51,375 nucleotides of DNA from a virus, in the IMG/VR virus record IMGVR_UViG_3300046808_000281, positions 1 through 51,375 of that record. One strand, 5' to 3'. This document shows, piece after piece, positions 40,889 through 49,344 of this stretch. A program made the position numbers and the translations under genes. The first letter of the stretch is position 1. Every line of letters begins with the position of its first letter. The notes under the pieces are model-generated. The model was not told where the DNA came from and searched no databases. It was given only the letters and a program-made list of their open reading frames with translations.

Positions 40889-41298
40889 TGGCAAACAGAA
40901 AAAATAAGGTAGAGAAGCAGTCTCTTCCACTAGTTAACTCTGAGAATAAGTATCTAGTTAGATATAGAGTTGTCCTGGATAAAACAAAACCATCAGATTG
41001 GTCAAACATTTACTCTATTCCAGCAAAAGCTGTAGCTCTTGTTAATGGAGTCGTAAGACTAAATGGCGGTGTAATTGACGTTATTTGGGAAAACTCTAAC
41101 AACCTTACCCAATATGATGTATTTGTTAAGTACCAGGAATCTGCTACGTATCAACACCATGGAAGAACTACTGCTCACAATTATTCGATAATCCCTCAAT
41201 CTGGCAGCACGATAGCGTATGTCTTGGTTCAGGCAGCATCAACACAAAAGAAACCATCTGCAGTCCTCAAGGTTTTTGAGGGTAATGTCAGTCTGTAG
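40888..41298 (+). CDS. Fibronectin-III-like tail accessory protein
   Basis: 136 residues, mostly one Fn3-like domain: KYLVRYRVVLDKTKPSDWSNIYSIP, then GVIDVIWENSNNLTQYDVFVKYQESATYQHHGRTTAHNYSII and a final AYVLVQAASTQKKPSAVLKVFEG. Single Fn3 domains are common on virion surfaces. The ATG overlaps the previous stop (TAATG). Confidence 0.55.
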   Translation: MANRKNKVEKQSLPLVNSENKYLVRYRVVLDKTKPSDWSNIYSIPAKAVALVNGVVRLNGGVIDVIWENSNNLTQYDVFVKYQESATYQHHGRTTAHNYSIIPQSGSTIAYVLVQAASTQKKPSAVLKVFEGNVSL

Positions 41299-41307
41299 TG
41301 GTATAAT
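41299..41307 (+). promoter_or_regulatory. Extended -10 promoter TGGTATAAT
   Basis: TGGTATAAT follows the previous stop codon directly. Start near 41314 leaves a ~9-nt leader, just touching the AGGAGA at 41313-41318 before the ATG at 41323. Confidence 0.6.
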
Positions 41308-41322
41308 AGTTTAGGAGATATT

Positions 41323-41769
41323 ATGGCAAACATTGTTAGAACACCAAGTGCAGGTCAGCCAATTGATGCTACCTATTTACTAGAATTGGCTAATGCCATT
41401 AACACTTTGGCAAGCAATATTTCAACATCCCCAACAATGAAGCTTACAAGCATCAACACGCCATCAGCTGGAGTCCAAACCGTGAAAACGTCAGAGGCTG
41501 CTTTTATTGGGGGCTACGTTGAGGTGTCTAGTGGAAACGTTGCAGCAGGAACTGCTGTCAAGTGGGACTACTCATTCCCATCATACTTTAAGTATCCTCC
41601 AGTTGTAACTGCAACACCAATCAGCGTCTCTGGTGCAGATGCAGGAACAGGTGTTAGCGTCATGATCAAGTCTGTTGGTCAGAACCTTGTTAGCGGAACT
41701 GTCACATTTTCTGGCAGTGGAAACCTAACTGTTGGACTCAATCTAATTATTATCGGCATACCGAACTAG
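41323..41769 (+). CDS. Small tail/baseplate structural protein
   Basis: 148 residues. An N-terminal helix (GQPIDATYLLELANAINTLASNIS) precedes a beta sandwich (AFIGGYVEVSSGNVAAGTAVKWDYSFPSYFKYPPVVTATPIS..., GTVTFSGSGNLTVGLNLIIIGIPN). The 'F..F..PPvV.atP' motif resembles H-type-lectin-like fibre tips, and may bind carbohydrate. It has its own promoter and closes the structural block. Confidence 0.5.
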   Translation: MANIVRTPSAGQPIDATYLLELANAINTLASNISTSPTMKLTSINTPSAGVQTVKTSEAAFIGGYVEVSSGNVAAGTAVKWDYSFPSYFKYPPVVTATPISVSGADAGTGVSVMIKSVGQNLVSGTVTFSGSGNLTVGLNLIIIGIPN

Positions 41770-41777
41770 AATATAAA

Positions 41778-42329
41778 ATGACAAAGAAACAGCATCGCCT
41801 TGGGGCAATGTCTCGTGAAGAGTACAACAATGCACCCATTATACCTGGAAGCAAAAAGGTCTACTTTTTGAATGGTGACTTGGTTAGAGTCCATCATCTA
41901 AATAGATCTAATGGCATAATGTCTGTTTATAACATTACACAGGATAGAATTGAAAGCTGTCTTATTAGTGATTTTAAGAAAAATCGTGAACGTGCATTTA
42001 CTGTTGGTGAGACTGCTAGTTTAGTTAATCGTCATAAGAAGTATATGCCATCATTAGTAAGACGTGGAGTTGTTCCACCTGCTACTGGCTCTCAGAAGGG
42101 CGGAGCAACTGGCTGGCAGGTAAGGAGTTACTACTCTGAGTCGCAAGTTTTTGAACTTCGTGATATACTAGCTTCATACCACATTGGTGGTCCACGAAAA
42201 GATAAGTTAATAACGAATAATATTACCCCAACACGCCAGGAGTTGACAAGGCGTATGGGAGATGGTATACTTACATATACCAAAACAGAAGATGGCAGAT
42301 TCATTCCAGTGTGGTCTGAATCTATATAG
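41778..42329 (+). CDS. MerR-type winged-helix DNA-binding protein
   Basis: 183 residues. Residues ~72-130 carry FTVGETASLVNRHKKYMPSLVRRGVVPPATG, a short insert, then WQVRSYYSESQVFELRDILASYH. This is the 'ytvgEvA.l......l..rrGlvpp...g...R.Ys..qv..l..il' pattern of MerR-family N-terminal winged helices. The N-terminal 70 residues are an unrelated small beta domain; the C-terminal part has basic and aromatic residues. No metal-sensing cysteines are seen. Located exactly at the border of structural and replication genes, it may regulate one of the two blocks. Confidence 0.6.
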   Translation: MTKKQHRLGAMSREEYNNAPIIPGSKKVYFLNGDLVRVHHLNRSNGIMSVYNITQDRIESCLISDFKKNRERAFTVGETASLVNRHKKYMPSLVRRGVVPPATGSQKGGATGWQVRSYYSESQVFELRDILASYHIGGPRKDKLITNNITPTRQELTRRMGDGILTYTKTEDGRFIPVWSESI

Positions 42330-42343
42330 TAAGGAAAACGGGT

Positions 42344-42547
42344 ATGGAAAACGAAAACACTAAAGTTGGTGTAACTCTTGGTTACACTCTAAATCTAGGC
42401 AACTTCCAGTCACTAAGGATTGACCTAAACGTAATTGATAATAAGCGTGAGAGCGAAAGCATCAATGAGGCATTTGATCGTGTCTACTCTTTTGTAGAGA
42501 CCAAGCTTGCCGAAAAGATTACAGAAGCTAAGTCAGAAGTAGAATAA
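42344..42547 (+). CDS. Small conserved replication-module protein
   Basis: 67 residues: TKVGVTLGYTLNLGNFQSLRIDLNVIDN forms a beta hairpin-like start, followed by a helix (NEAFDRVYSFVETKLAEKITEAKSEVE). AAGGAAA lies upstream, and its stop overlaps the next ATG (TAATG). No function can be assigned; its place at the head of the replication cluster suggests an accessory role. Confidence 0.55.
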   Translation: MENENTKVGVTLGYTLNLGNFQSLRIDLNVIDNKRESESINEAFDRVYSFVETKLAEKITEAKSEVE

Positions 42548-42855
42548 TGGCAGAACGCAAAGACCGTATGGCTTTGCTTAGTCGCTACTCAAAGCTTTAC
42601 ACTCAAAGATACGAGCACAAGCCACAGATCAACATCAACGTTGAGCAATGGGCTGCAGACGCTTTAATTGAATCATATGGCATATCAGAATGCTATGATC
42701 TTCTGGCACACTATTTTGATGTTGCACAGAATCCAAGTTGGAAATACTTTGCCAACTACGCACAAGATATAATTGATAAAAAAGAACAACTACAAGAAGA
42801 TATTAAAGAAAGGGCAAAGAGAAGAGAAATGGCAAAGAGGTGGCTAAGTGAGTAA
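42547..42855 (+). CDS. Hypothetical protein, possible helicase partner
   Basis: 102 residues, almost entirely helical and highly charged, ending in a basic helix (QLQEDIKERAKRREMAKRWLSE). It overlaps the start of the DnaB-like helicase gene by 8 nt. Phages with their own DnaB often have a small loader encoded just upstream; that role is possible here on position alone. No ATPase motif is present. Confidence 0.5.
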   Translation: MAERKDRMALLSRYSKLYTQRYEHKPQININVEQWAADALIESYGISECYDLLAHYFDVAQNPSWKYFANYAQDIIDKKEQLQEDIKERAKRREMAKRWLSE

Positions 42856-44068
42856 TTCAGAATCCAAACTAATCTCTGCTGTTTTGCAAGATAAGCAGAT
42901 TCACGTATTGCTACAGGCAAACGTTGACAACATTCTCAAGACCCATAAGGATATCTGGAACTTTATTAGGTTATACTTTGAGCAGAATGGATCCACTCCT
43001 CCACAATCATTGGTTGTAGAGAAGTTCCGTGACTTTCAGCCTGAGTCTGGGGTAGGTGCAACAAAGCACCATCTAGAAGAGTTGCAGGCAGAGTTTATGA
43101 CTGATAGCCTAAAGGATATCATTAGAACTGCTGCTGCAGAGGTTCAGGCAGACAAAGGGCTAGATGCTCTTGAGCTACTAATCTCAAAAACATCTGAGCT
43201 AAGAAAGAATACTGCAGCAATCCGTGATATTGATGCCACAGATCTTGAGTCTGCAATTGCATACTACGAGAATGTGAAGAAGCAGGCAGAGCTAGGCTTG
43301 GCTGGTATTAAGACTGGTTTGCCAGGATTTGACAACTATCTTCCAGCAGGAATTATGCCAGGACAGCTAGGTGTAATGCTTGCGTATCCAGGTATTGGTA
43401 AGTCATGGCTATCGCTATATTTTGCGGTACAGGCATGGAAGCAAGGCAAGTCACCAATGATTGTATCGCTTGAAATGAGTGAGACAGAAGTTCGTAACCG
43501 TGTATTTGCAATCATGGGGGAAGGTCTTTGGTCACACCGAAAGCTTTCTGCTGGACAAATTGAGATTGATGACCTAAAGATGTGGCACCAGAAGGCACTT
43601 CAAGGCAAGCCAGAATTTCATATTATCTCTAATGATTCTGGTGGAGAGGTTACGCCATCCGTATTGCGTGGTAAGATTGACCAGTATAAGCCAGACTTTG
43701 TTGTGGTTGACTACCTTCAGCTTATGTCGCCAAACCAAAAGTCAGATAACGAAACTGTGCGTATGAAGAACCTGTCTCGTGAGCTAAAGCTTATGGCTAT
43801 CTCAGAAGAGGTTCCCATTATTGCTATTTCGTCTGCTACTCCTGACGATGTAACTAAGCTTGATACTGTTCCAACACTTGGACAGACTGCATGGTCACGT
43901 CAGATTGCATACGATGCTGACTGGGTCCTTGCTCTTGGTCGTGGAACCAACTCTGACATTATTGAGTGTGTATTCCGTAAAAACCGTAATGGCTTTATGG
44001 GAGAGTTCTTGGTTCAGGCAGACTTTGACAAGGGATACTACAAGTACAAGGATTTCGAGGATAACTAA
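42848..44068 (+). CDS. Replicative DNA helicase, DnaB-like
   Basis: 406 residues from a GTG at 42848. The N-terminal ~120 residues are helical. RecA-fold core: GIKTGLPGFDNYLPAGIMPGQLGVMLA, Walker A AYPGIGKS (179-186), a VSLEMSETEVRNR motif, Walker B VVVDYLQLM, and the end region GTNSDIIECVFRKNRNGFMGEF with arginine-finger-type residues. Shorter than bacterial DnaB (about 450-470). It unwinds DNA ahead of the DnaE polymerase encoded downstream and should act together with the primase in the next gene. Confidence 0.88.
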   Translation: MSNSESKLISAVLQDKQIHVLLQANVDNILKTHKDIWNFIRLYFEQNGSTPPQSLVVEKFRDFQPESGVGATKHHLEELQAEFMTDSLKDIIRTAAAEVQADKGLDALELLISKTSELRKNTAAIRDIDATDLESAIAYYENVKKQAELGLAGIKTGLPGFDNYLPAGIMPGQLGVMLAYPGIGKSWLSLYFAVQAWKQGKSPMIVSLEMSETEVRNRVFAIMGEGLWSHRKLSAGQIEIDDLKMWHQKALQGKPEFHIISNDSGGEVTPSVLRGKIDQYKPDFVVVDYLQLMSPNQKSDNETVRMKNLSRELKLMAISEEVPIIAISSATPDDVTKLDTVPTLGQTAWSRQIAYDADWVLALGRGTNSDIIECVFRKNRNGFMGEFLVQADFDKGYYKYKDFEDN

Positions 44069-44985
44069 TGGCTGCGTATACTCCTGATCAAATTAAGAAG
44101 GTACTGATTGGTGCAGGTCTCACTATTGAAAAAGAGATTGACTCTGATTACATTATCTTCTGTCCTTTTCATGCTAACAACAGAACTCCAGCAGGAGAAG
44201 TAGACAAGAATACTGGAAAGTTTTTTTGCTTTTCTTGTCACCATGTTGCAGATTTGGTTGAGGTAGTTATGCACACAACAGCACGTAGTTACTTTGAGGC
44301 AGCACGTTACATTAAATCAAAAGAAGGATTGTCATCCATTATTGGTGATGTAGAGAAAAAGCTTATCAGCATTCCAGAGTATATTCAGTATGACCAGGTA
44401 CTAATCAAGAGGCTTAACCAACAAGCACTTGAGTCTCCAAGAGCAATGAGGTATTATGCTGGCAGACTTATAACAGAAGCATCTGTAAAAAAGTTTCAGC
44501 TTGGATATTCAGAAAAGCAAGATATGGTTACAATACCAGTGGCTGCACCTGACGGAATGGAGGTTGGCTTTGTTGGTAGATCTATTGAGGGTAAAGACTT
44601 TAAGAATACTCCTGGGCTACCAAAGTCAAAAATTTTATTTAACTTGCATAGAGTTAAGACATCTAGCAGAGTTTATGTGGTAGAATCGTCTTTCGATGCT
44701 ATTCGTTTAGATCAGGTTGGAATTCCAGCTGTTGCTACACTAGGTGCAATGGTATCTACAAAGCAGATAGAGCTTCTTCGTAAGTACTTCAACTCTGTTT
44801 TTGTTATTGCAGACAACGATGAGGCAGGAGGTAACATGAGAGACAAGATTATTAAAAGTCTTGGTGCAATGGTTACTACTGTTAAGTTAGACTCTGCCTA
44901 CAAAGACATTGGGGATATGCAAGACGAAGATATAAAAAGGCTAGATATGTCATTTGACAAATCAATATTGGCCATGCTACAATAA
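44068..44985 (+). CDS. DNA primase, DnaG-like (zinc finger plus Toprim)
   Basis: 305 residues, shorter than bacterial DnaG (about 580). A CHC2-type zinc site is visible: Cys32-x2-His35 (FCPFH) and Cys54-x2-Cys57 (CFSCH). The Toprim domain contains the catalytic Glu near residue 205 (VVESSFDAIRL) and the acidic motif VIADNDEAGG near 247-256. The C-terminal helicase-binding domain seems absent or minimal. Its stop is followed by the SSB gene, whose -35 and -10 boxes are embedded in the last codons of this gene. Confidence 0.85.
   Translation: MAAYTPDQIKKVLIGAGLTIEKEIDSDYIIFCPFHANNRTPAGEVDKNTGKFFCFSCHHVADLVEVVMHTTARSYFEAARYIKSKEGLSSIIGDVEKKLISIPEYIQYDQVLIKRLNQQALESPRAMRYYAGRLITEASVKKFQLGYSEKQDMVTIPVAAPDGMEVGFVGRSIEGKDFKNTPGLPKSKILFNLHRVKTSSRVYVVESSFDAIRLDQVGIPAVATLGAMVSTKQIELLRKYFNSVFVIADNDEAGGNMRDKIIKSLGAMVTTVKLDSAYKDIGDMQDEDIKRLDMSFDKSILAMLQ
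44954..44983 (+). promoter_or_regulatory. Full consensus sigma70-type promoter for the SSB gene
   Basis: TTGACA at 44954-44959, an 18-nt spacer, then TGC-TACAAT (44975-44983). It is the only plus-strand promoter in the window with a perfect -35 box. Start is predicted near 44990, giving a ~25-nt leader with AAGGAGA at 45003-45009 before the ATG at 45015. Confidence 0.75.
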
Positions 44986-45014
44986 TACAACAAACAACAA
45001 ATAAGGAGAACACC

Positions 45015-45668
45015 ATGGGTGTAATTAAAGGGCTAAAGGATATCAATGCAATTCTTGATAAGCCAAAGTATGAAAGCACAGGAACAAAGGTTCGTTGGGT
45101 AAAGCTAGCTGACGGACAGGCTGCAAAGATTCGTTTCGTAGAGGAATTGGATCAGGACTCAGCACACTATGACGAGGCTCGTGGCCTCTCTGTAGTAATT
45201 GCACAGCACACCAATCCAAAGGACTACAAGCGTATGGCTGCATGTACCATGGAGACTGAAGGTCGCTGCTTCGCATGTGAGATGGCACGTAAGGAGCCAA
45301 AGGCTGGTTGGCGTTCAAAGCTTCGCTTCTACTGCAACGTGCTGGTAGAGGATGGCCTTGAGGCACCATACATTGCAGTTTGGTCACAGGGTGTTACCAA
45401 GCAGTCCGCATTCAATACTATTCGTGAGTATGCATTAGAGACTGGCTCAATCTCAAACCTTGAGTGGAAGCTAAAGCGTAATGGTCAGGGAACTGAAACC
45501 AACTATACACTTCTTCCTACCAAGCCAGACTCAGAGCCATTCGTATGGGGAGACTACGAATTCCACAACCTTGAGAAGGTCGTTCGTGAGGTTCCATACC
45601 CAGAGCAGGAAGCATTCTACTTTGGATTCGACACTCCGTCTGTTACATCAACCAATATTGATTGGTAA
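45015..45668 (+). CDS. Single-stranded DNA-binding protein, T4 gp32-like
   Basis: 217 residues. A zinc-binding quartet His65, Cys77, Cys85, Cys88 (AQHTN..., ACTMETEGRCFACE) has almost the spacing known for T4 gp32 (His64, Cys77, Cys87, Cys90). It sits in an OB-fold-like core (KVRWVKLADGQAAKIRFVEEL; LRFYCNVLVEDGLEAPYIAVWSQG; LEWKLKRNGQGTETNYTLLP). The C-terminus (TPSVTSTNIDW) lacks the acidic tail of gp32 and the DDDIPF tip of bacterial SSB, so partner recruitment may differ. A perfect promoter and a strong ribosome site fit a protein needed in quantity. Confidence 0.75.
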   Translation: MGVIKGLKDINAILDKPKYESTGTKVRWVKLADGQAAKIRFVEELDQDSAHYDEARGLSVVIAQHTNPKDYKRMAACTMETEGRCFACEMARKEPKAGWRSKLRFYCNVLVEDGLEAPYIAVWSQGVTKQSAFNTIREYALETGSISNLEWKLKRNGQGTETNYTLLPTKPDSEPFVWGDYEFHNLEKVVREVPYPEQEAFYFGFDTPSVTSTNIDW

Positions 45669-45681
45669 TTAAGTTTGATTT

Positions 45682-45703
45682 GGGGGTAACTTCGGTTGCC
45701 CCC
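45682..45703 (+). terminator. UUCG tetraloop hairpin after the SSB gene
   Basis: GGGGGTAAC-TTCG-GTTGCCCCC: a 9-bp stem with one G-T pair closed by C(UUCG)G, the most stable tetraloop. The following tract (ATCTCATCTTATCTC) is only moderately T-rich, so it may terminate transcription partly or protect the SSB mRNA 3' end. Confidence 0.75.
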
Positions 45704-45758
45704 ATCTCATCTTATCTCGTATAAATTATTAAAATAAAAACTAACAAAAAGGAAATCA

Positions 45759-48700
45759 ATGAGTTACGCTGGTCTACATGTCCACACACACTACTCGCTA
45801 TTTGACGGAATTGCAACACCACAGGAATATGTGGACCGTGCCGTAGAGCTGGGCATGCCAGCAATCGCAATCACTGACCATGGATCTCTATCTGGTCACC
45901 GTGAAATGTATCGTGTTGCCAAAGAGGCAGGAATCAAACCAATCCTTGGTATCGAAGGGTACATTACTAAAGACCGCTTTGACCACACAGACAAGAAGGA
46001 AAAGAACGACCCTCTTGATCTAAACTACAACCACCTTATTATTATTGCAAAGAATGCTAAGGGTCTACAGAATCTAAATAAGCTTAATGAGATTGCTTGG
46101 ACAGAAGGTTTTTATAAGAAGCCACGTATTGACTGGGATATTCTAGAGCAGTATAAGGATGGGCTTATCATTACCTCTGGATGTCTATCTGGTGTTCTTG
46201 CCAAGGCTATTGAAGCTAATGAGTTCGCATATGCAAAAGAGCACATTCAAAAGTGCAAGACTATTTTTGGCGATGACTACTACATTGAGGTCATGCCACA
46301 TAACCCTCCAGAGATTAACAAGGCTCTTCTAGACCTTGCAGATGAATTTGGTGTAAAGCCTGTAGTAACTCCAGACTGCCACCACTCTGACCCATCTCAG
46401 AAAGAAATTCAGGAGCTCAAGCTAATCCTTAACTCATACTCAAATAAAGTTGAGAAGGGTGCAACCTATGATGGTTCAAAGAAGTATGACAACCTGATGG
46501 ATCGTCTAGACTACCTTTATGGTGCAGACCGTCAGATGTCATTTAATAAGTTTGAGATTCACTTGCTATCTGATGAAGAAATGCATAACGCCATGAAGGC
46601 ACAGGGCATTGACCGTGAAGACATGTACGAGGCTACTCGTGAAATTGTTGATAAGGTAGAAGACTATAACATTCAAGACCACCAAGACCTATTGCCTGTG
46701 CAATACCAGAATCCCAACAAAGAGCTTAGAGAGCTTGCTTTGGCTGGTCTAAAGGACCGTGGTATTGAGACAGAAGAGTATCTAGCACGTCTAGATGAAG
46801 AGCTAGAGGTAATTGAGGCAAAGAACTTTGGTCCATACTTTCTTGTTGTACGCTCAATGATTTCTTGGGCCAAGAAGGAAGGCATCATGGTTGGTCCTGG
46901 TCGTGGCTCAGCTGCAGGTTCGCTCCTATGCTATGCTCTTGGCATTACAGACATTGACCCAATTGAGCATGGCCTACTGTTCTTCCGTTTTATTAACCCA
47001 GAGCGTAACGACTTCCCAGATATTGATACTGACATCCAGGACTCACGACGTGAAGAAGTGAAAGACTATCTAGTCCGTCAGTATAAGCACGTGGCATCTA
47101 TTGCAACATTCTTGCAGTTCCGTGGCAAGGGAATGGTTCGTGATATTGCACGTACACTAAATGTGCCACTGGCAGATGTCAACAAGGTTCTAAAGGTTGT
47201 TGACGACTGGGACGACTACTGCTCTTCAAAGCAGTCAGCATGGTTCCGTGAGAAGTATCCTGAGATTGAAACTTATGGAGATCTTCTTCGTGGTCGCATT
47301 CGTGGTACTGGTATTCACGCTGCAGGTGTTGTAACATCTAAGCAGCCTATCTTTAAGTTTGCACCACTAGAAACTCGGACCTCTCCAGGAAATAAGGAGC
47401 GAATCCCAGTTGTGGCGGTAGACATGGAAGAGGCAGAGCGTATTGGTCTAATTAAGATCGATGCACTTGGCCTAAAGACATTGTCTGTACTAAAGGATAC
47501 TCTAAACATTATTGAGGAGCGTCACGATAAGAAAATTGATCTGTTGTCAATTGATATGGATGATGCCAATGTGTATAGAATGCTATCTGATGGATACACA
47601 AAGGGTGTGTTCCAATGTGAAGCAACACCATATACAAATCTTCTAGTAAAGATGGGTGTAAAGAACCTAGCAGAGCTTGCTGCTTCTAATGCTCTAGTTC
47701 GTCCAGGTGCTGCAAATACAATTGGTAAAGACTACATTGCACGTAAGCAGGGTAGACAGAATATTGACTATAAGCACCAAGTTATGAAGTCTTTTACTGC
47801 AGAGACCTATGGCTGCATCTTGTACCAGGAACAGGTTATGCAGGCTTGTACAGAGCTTGGTGGCATGACAATGGCCGAGGCTGACAAGGTTCGTAAGATC
47901 ATTGGTAAGAAGAAGGATGCTAAGGAATTTGACCAGTTCAAGGACAAGTTCGTAAAGGGGGCATCAAGATTCCTATCGCCAAACGTTGCTGAAGAGCTTT
48001 GGACAGACTTTGAGGCTCACGCAGGCTACTCATTCAATAAGTCTCACGCTGTGGCCTACTCAACGCTTTCATACTGGACAGCATGGCTAAAGTACCACTA
48101 TCCCCTAGAGTTTATGTACTCAATTCTCAAGAACGAGAAAGATAAGGATGCACGTACTGAGTATCTAATTGAAACAAAGCGTATGGGGATTCCCATCAAG
48201 CTTCCACATGTAAACGACTCAGATGCTGACTTCAAGATTGAGGGCAAGGGTATTAGATTTGGACTTACTGGAATTAAGTATATCTCAGATAACATTGCCT
48301 CTAAGTATATGGCTGCTCGTCCATTTGGCTCCTACAAGGAGCTAGAAGAGTTTACATTTGGTAAGGGTAATGGTGTTAATAGCCGTGCGTTACAGGCCAT
48401 GAGGGTTGTTGGTGCTGCTACATTCCAAGACCAGCCAAGAAATGACCAAGAGATTCGTGAGAACCTATACGAGTATCTAAACCTGCCAGAGTTTAATATC
48501 TCTGTTCCTCAGCACTATCACGCATTCATTAGTGATGTAGAAGAGTTTGAAGAGAAGGGCTCATTTATTCTCATGGGTATGGTAAAGGAGATTAAGCGTG
48601 GTAAAGGTTGGTCACGTGTAGAAATTCTAGATAAGACAGGAAGCGTGGGTATATTTGACGATGAGCAGTCTACAATCGAAACTGGAAAAACATATCTTAT

Positions 48701-49034
48701 TTTGGCTAGCGATAATCGCATTACTGAGGCCATCCAGATTGATGAGATTGGTAAGGTTGATTCGGCACTTGTAAAGTATCTTAACTACAAGCAGTTGCCG
48801 TATAAAGATGAAGAAATGTTTGTTGTCTCATTCAAGTCACGCATAACTAAGGCTGGCAAGAAGATGGCAACACTTACTTTAGCAGATGCCTCTAGAGAAC
48901 TGCACCCTGTGACAGTATTCCCTACTGCATATGCTAAGGCTTATATGAAGATTCAGGAAGGATCTGCATACAAATTTGATTTGGGTAAAACCAAGGATGG
49001 AACAATAATTATGGAGGATGCACATGCAATTTGA
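45759..49034 (+). CDS. dnaE: DNA polymerase III alpha subunit (DnaE-type)
   Basis: 1091 residues, slightly shorter than bacterial DnaE (about 1160). The N-terminal PHP domain keeps metal-binding motifs (GLHVHTHYSLFDG, AITDHGSL, TPDCHHSD). The Pol3 core carries GPGRGSAAGS near residue 378 and the catalytic aspartates in FPDIDTDI near 420, then IRGTGIHAAGVVTSK, and helix-hairpin-helix and OB-type regions after ~800. It copies the phage genome, probably using the host sliding clamp, since none is encoded here. A weak TATAAA lies 30-40 nt upstream, and AAAAGGAA is the ribosome site. Confidence 0.93.
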   Translation: MSYAGLHVHTHYSLFDGIATPQEYVDRAVELGMPAIAITDHGSLSGHREMYRVAKEAGIKPILGIEGYITKDRFDHTDKKEKNDPLDLNYNHLIIIAKNAKGLQNLNKLNEIAWTEGFYKKPRIDWDILEQYKDGLIITSGCLSGVLAKAIEANEFAYAKEHIQKCKTIFGDDYYIEVMPHNPPEINKALLDLADEFGVKPVVTPDCHHSDPSQKEIQELKLILNSYSNKVEKGATYDGSKKYDNLMDRLDYLYGADRQMSFNKFEIHLLSDEEMHNAMKAQGIDREDMYEATREIVDKVEDYNIQDHQDLLPVQYQNPNKELRELALAGLKDRGIETEEYLARLDEELEVIEAKNFGPYFLVVRSMISWAKKEGIMVGPGRGSAAGSLLCYALGITDIDPIEHGLLFFRFINPERNDFPDIDTDIQDSRREEVKDYLVRQYKHVASIATFLQFRGKGMVRDIARTLNVPLADVNKVLKVVDDWDDYCSSKQSAWFREKYPEIETYGDLLRGRIRGTGIHAAGVVTSKQPIFKFAPLETRTSPGNKERIPVVAVDMEEAERIGLIKIDALGLKTLSVLKDTLNIIEERHDKKIDLLSIDMDDANVYRMLSDGYTKGVFQCEATPYTNLLVKMGVKNLAELAASNALVRPGAANTIGKDYIARKQGRQNIDYKHQVMKSFTAETYGCILYQEQVMQACTELGGMTMAEADKVRKIIGKKKDAKEFDQFKDKFVKGASRFLSPNVAEELWTDFEAHAGYSFNKSHAVAYSTLSYWTAWLKYHYPLEFMYSILKNEKDKDARTEYLIETKRMGIPIKLPHVNDSDADFKIEGKGIRFGLTGIKYISDNIASKYMAARPFGSYKELEEFTFGKGNGVNSRALQAMRVVGAATFQDQPRNDQEIRENLYEYLNLPEFNISVPQHYHAFISDVEEFEEKGSFILMGMVKEIKRGKGWSRVEILDKTGSVGIFDDEQSTIETGKTYLILASDNRITEAIQIDEIGKVDSALVKYLNYKQLPYKDEEMFVVSFKSRITKAGKKMATLTLADASRELHPVTVFPTAYAKAYMKIQEGSAYKFDLGKTKDGTIIMEDAHAI

Positions 49035-49344
49035 TGATTGGGCAGAAGAGCTACACAAGACTGCCGTAGCTAAAGGCTTTTGGCCAGAAGATGTAGATGA
49101 TATCTTCATTACAAAGCAGTTAATGATGATTGTGTCAGAAGCTGTAGAGGTCATGGAGGCTATTAGAAAGGATAAGGGAGAAGACCAAATCGCTGATGAA
49201 ATGGCAGATATCCTTATTAGAACCTTTGATCTATACGCAGGTCTAGTGGAGCATGGATATACCAGAACTTCGCTAGACTATGCTATGGAGAAGAAGACAA
49301 GCTTCAATAAGACAAGACCAGAAAAGCACGGGGTAAAGTTCTAA
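49024..49344 (+). CDS. MazG-like nucleotide pyrophosphohydrolase
   Basis: 106 residues from the ATG at 49024, chosen because GGAGG (49013-49017) stands 6 nt before it. The ATG at 49018 would leave no space. The all-alpha NTP-PPase signature ExxE...ExxD is complete: Glu39-x2-Glu42 (SEAVEVMEA) and Glu59-x2-Asp62 (ADEMADIL). Family members hydrolyse (d)NTPs to (d)NMPs or modify nucleotide pools; in phages they may cleanse the dNTP pool or blunt stress signalling. It overlaps the polymerase gene by 11 nt and the RecA gene by 1 (TAATG). Confidence 0.8.
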   Translation: MQFDDWAEELHKTAVAKGFWPEDVDDIFITKQLMMIVSEAVEVMEAIRKDKGEDQIADEMADILIRTFDLYAGLVEHGYTRTSLDYAMEKKTSFNKTRPEKHGVKF

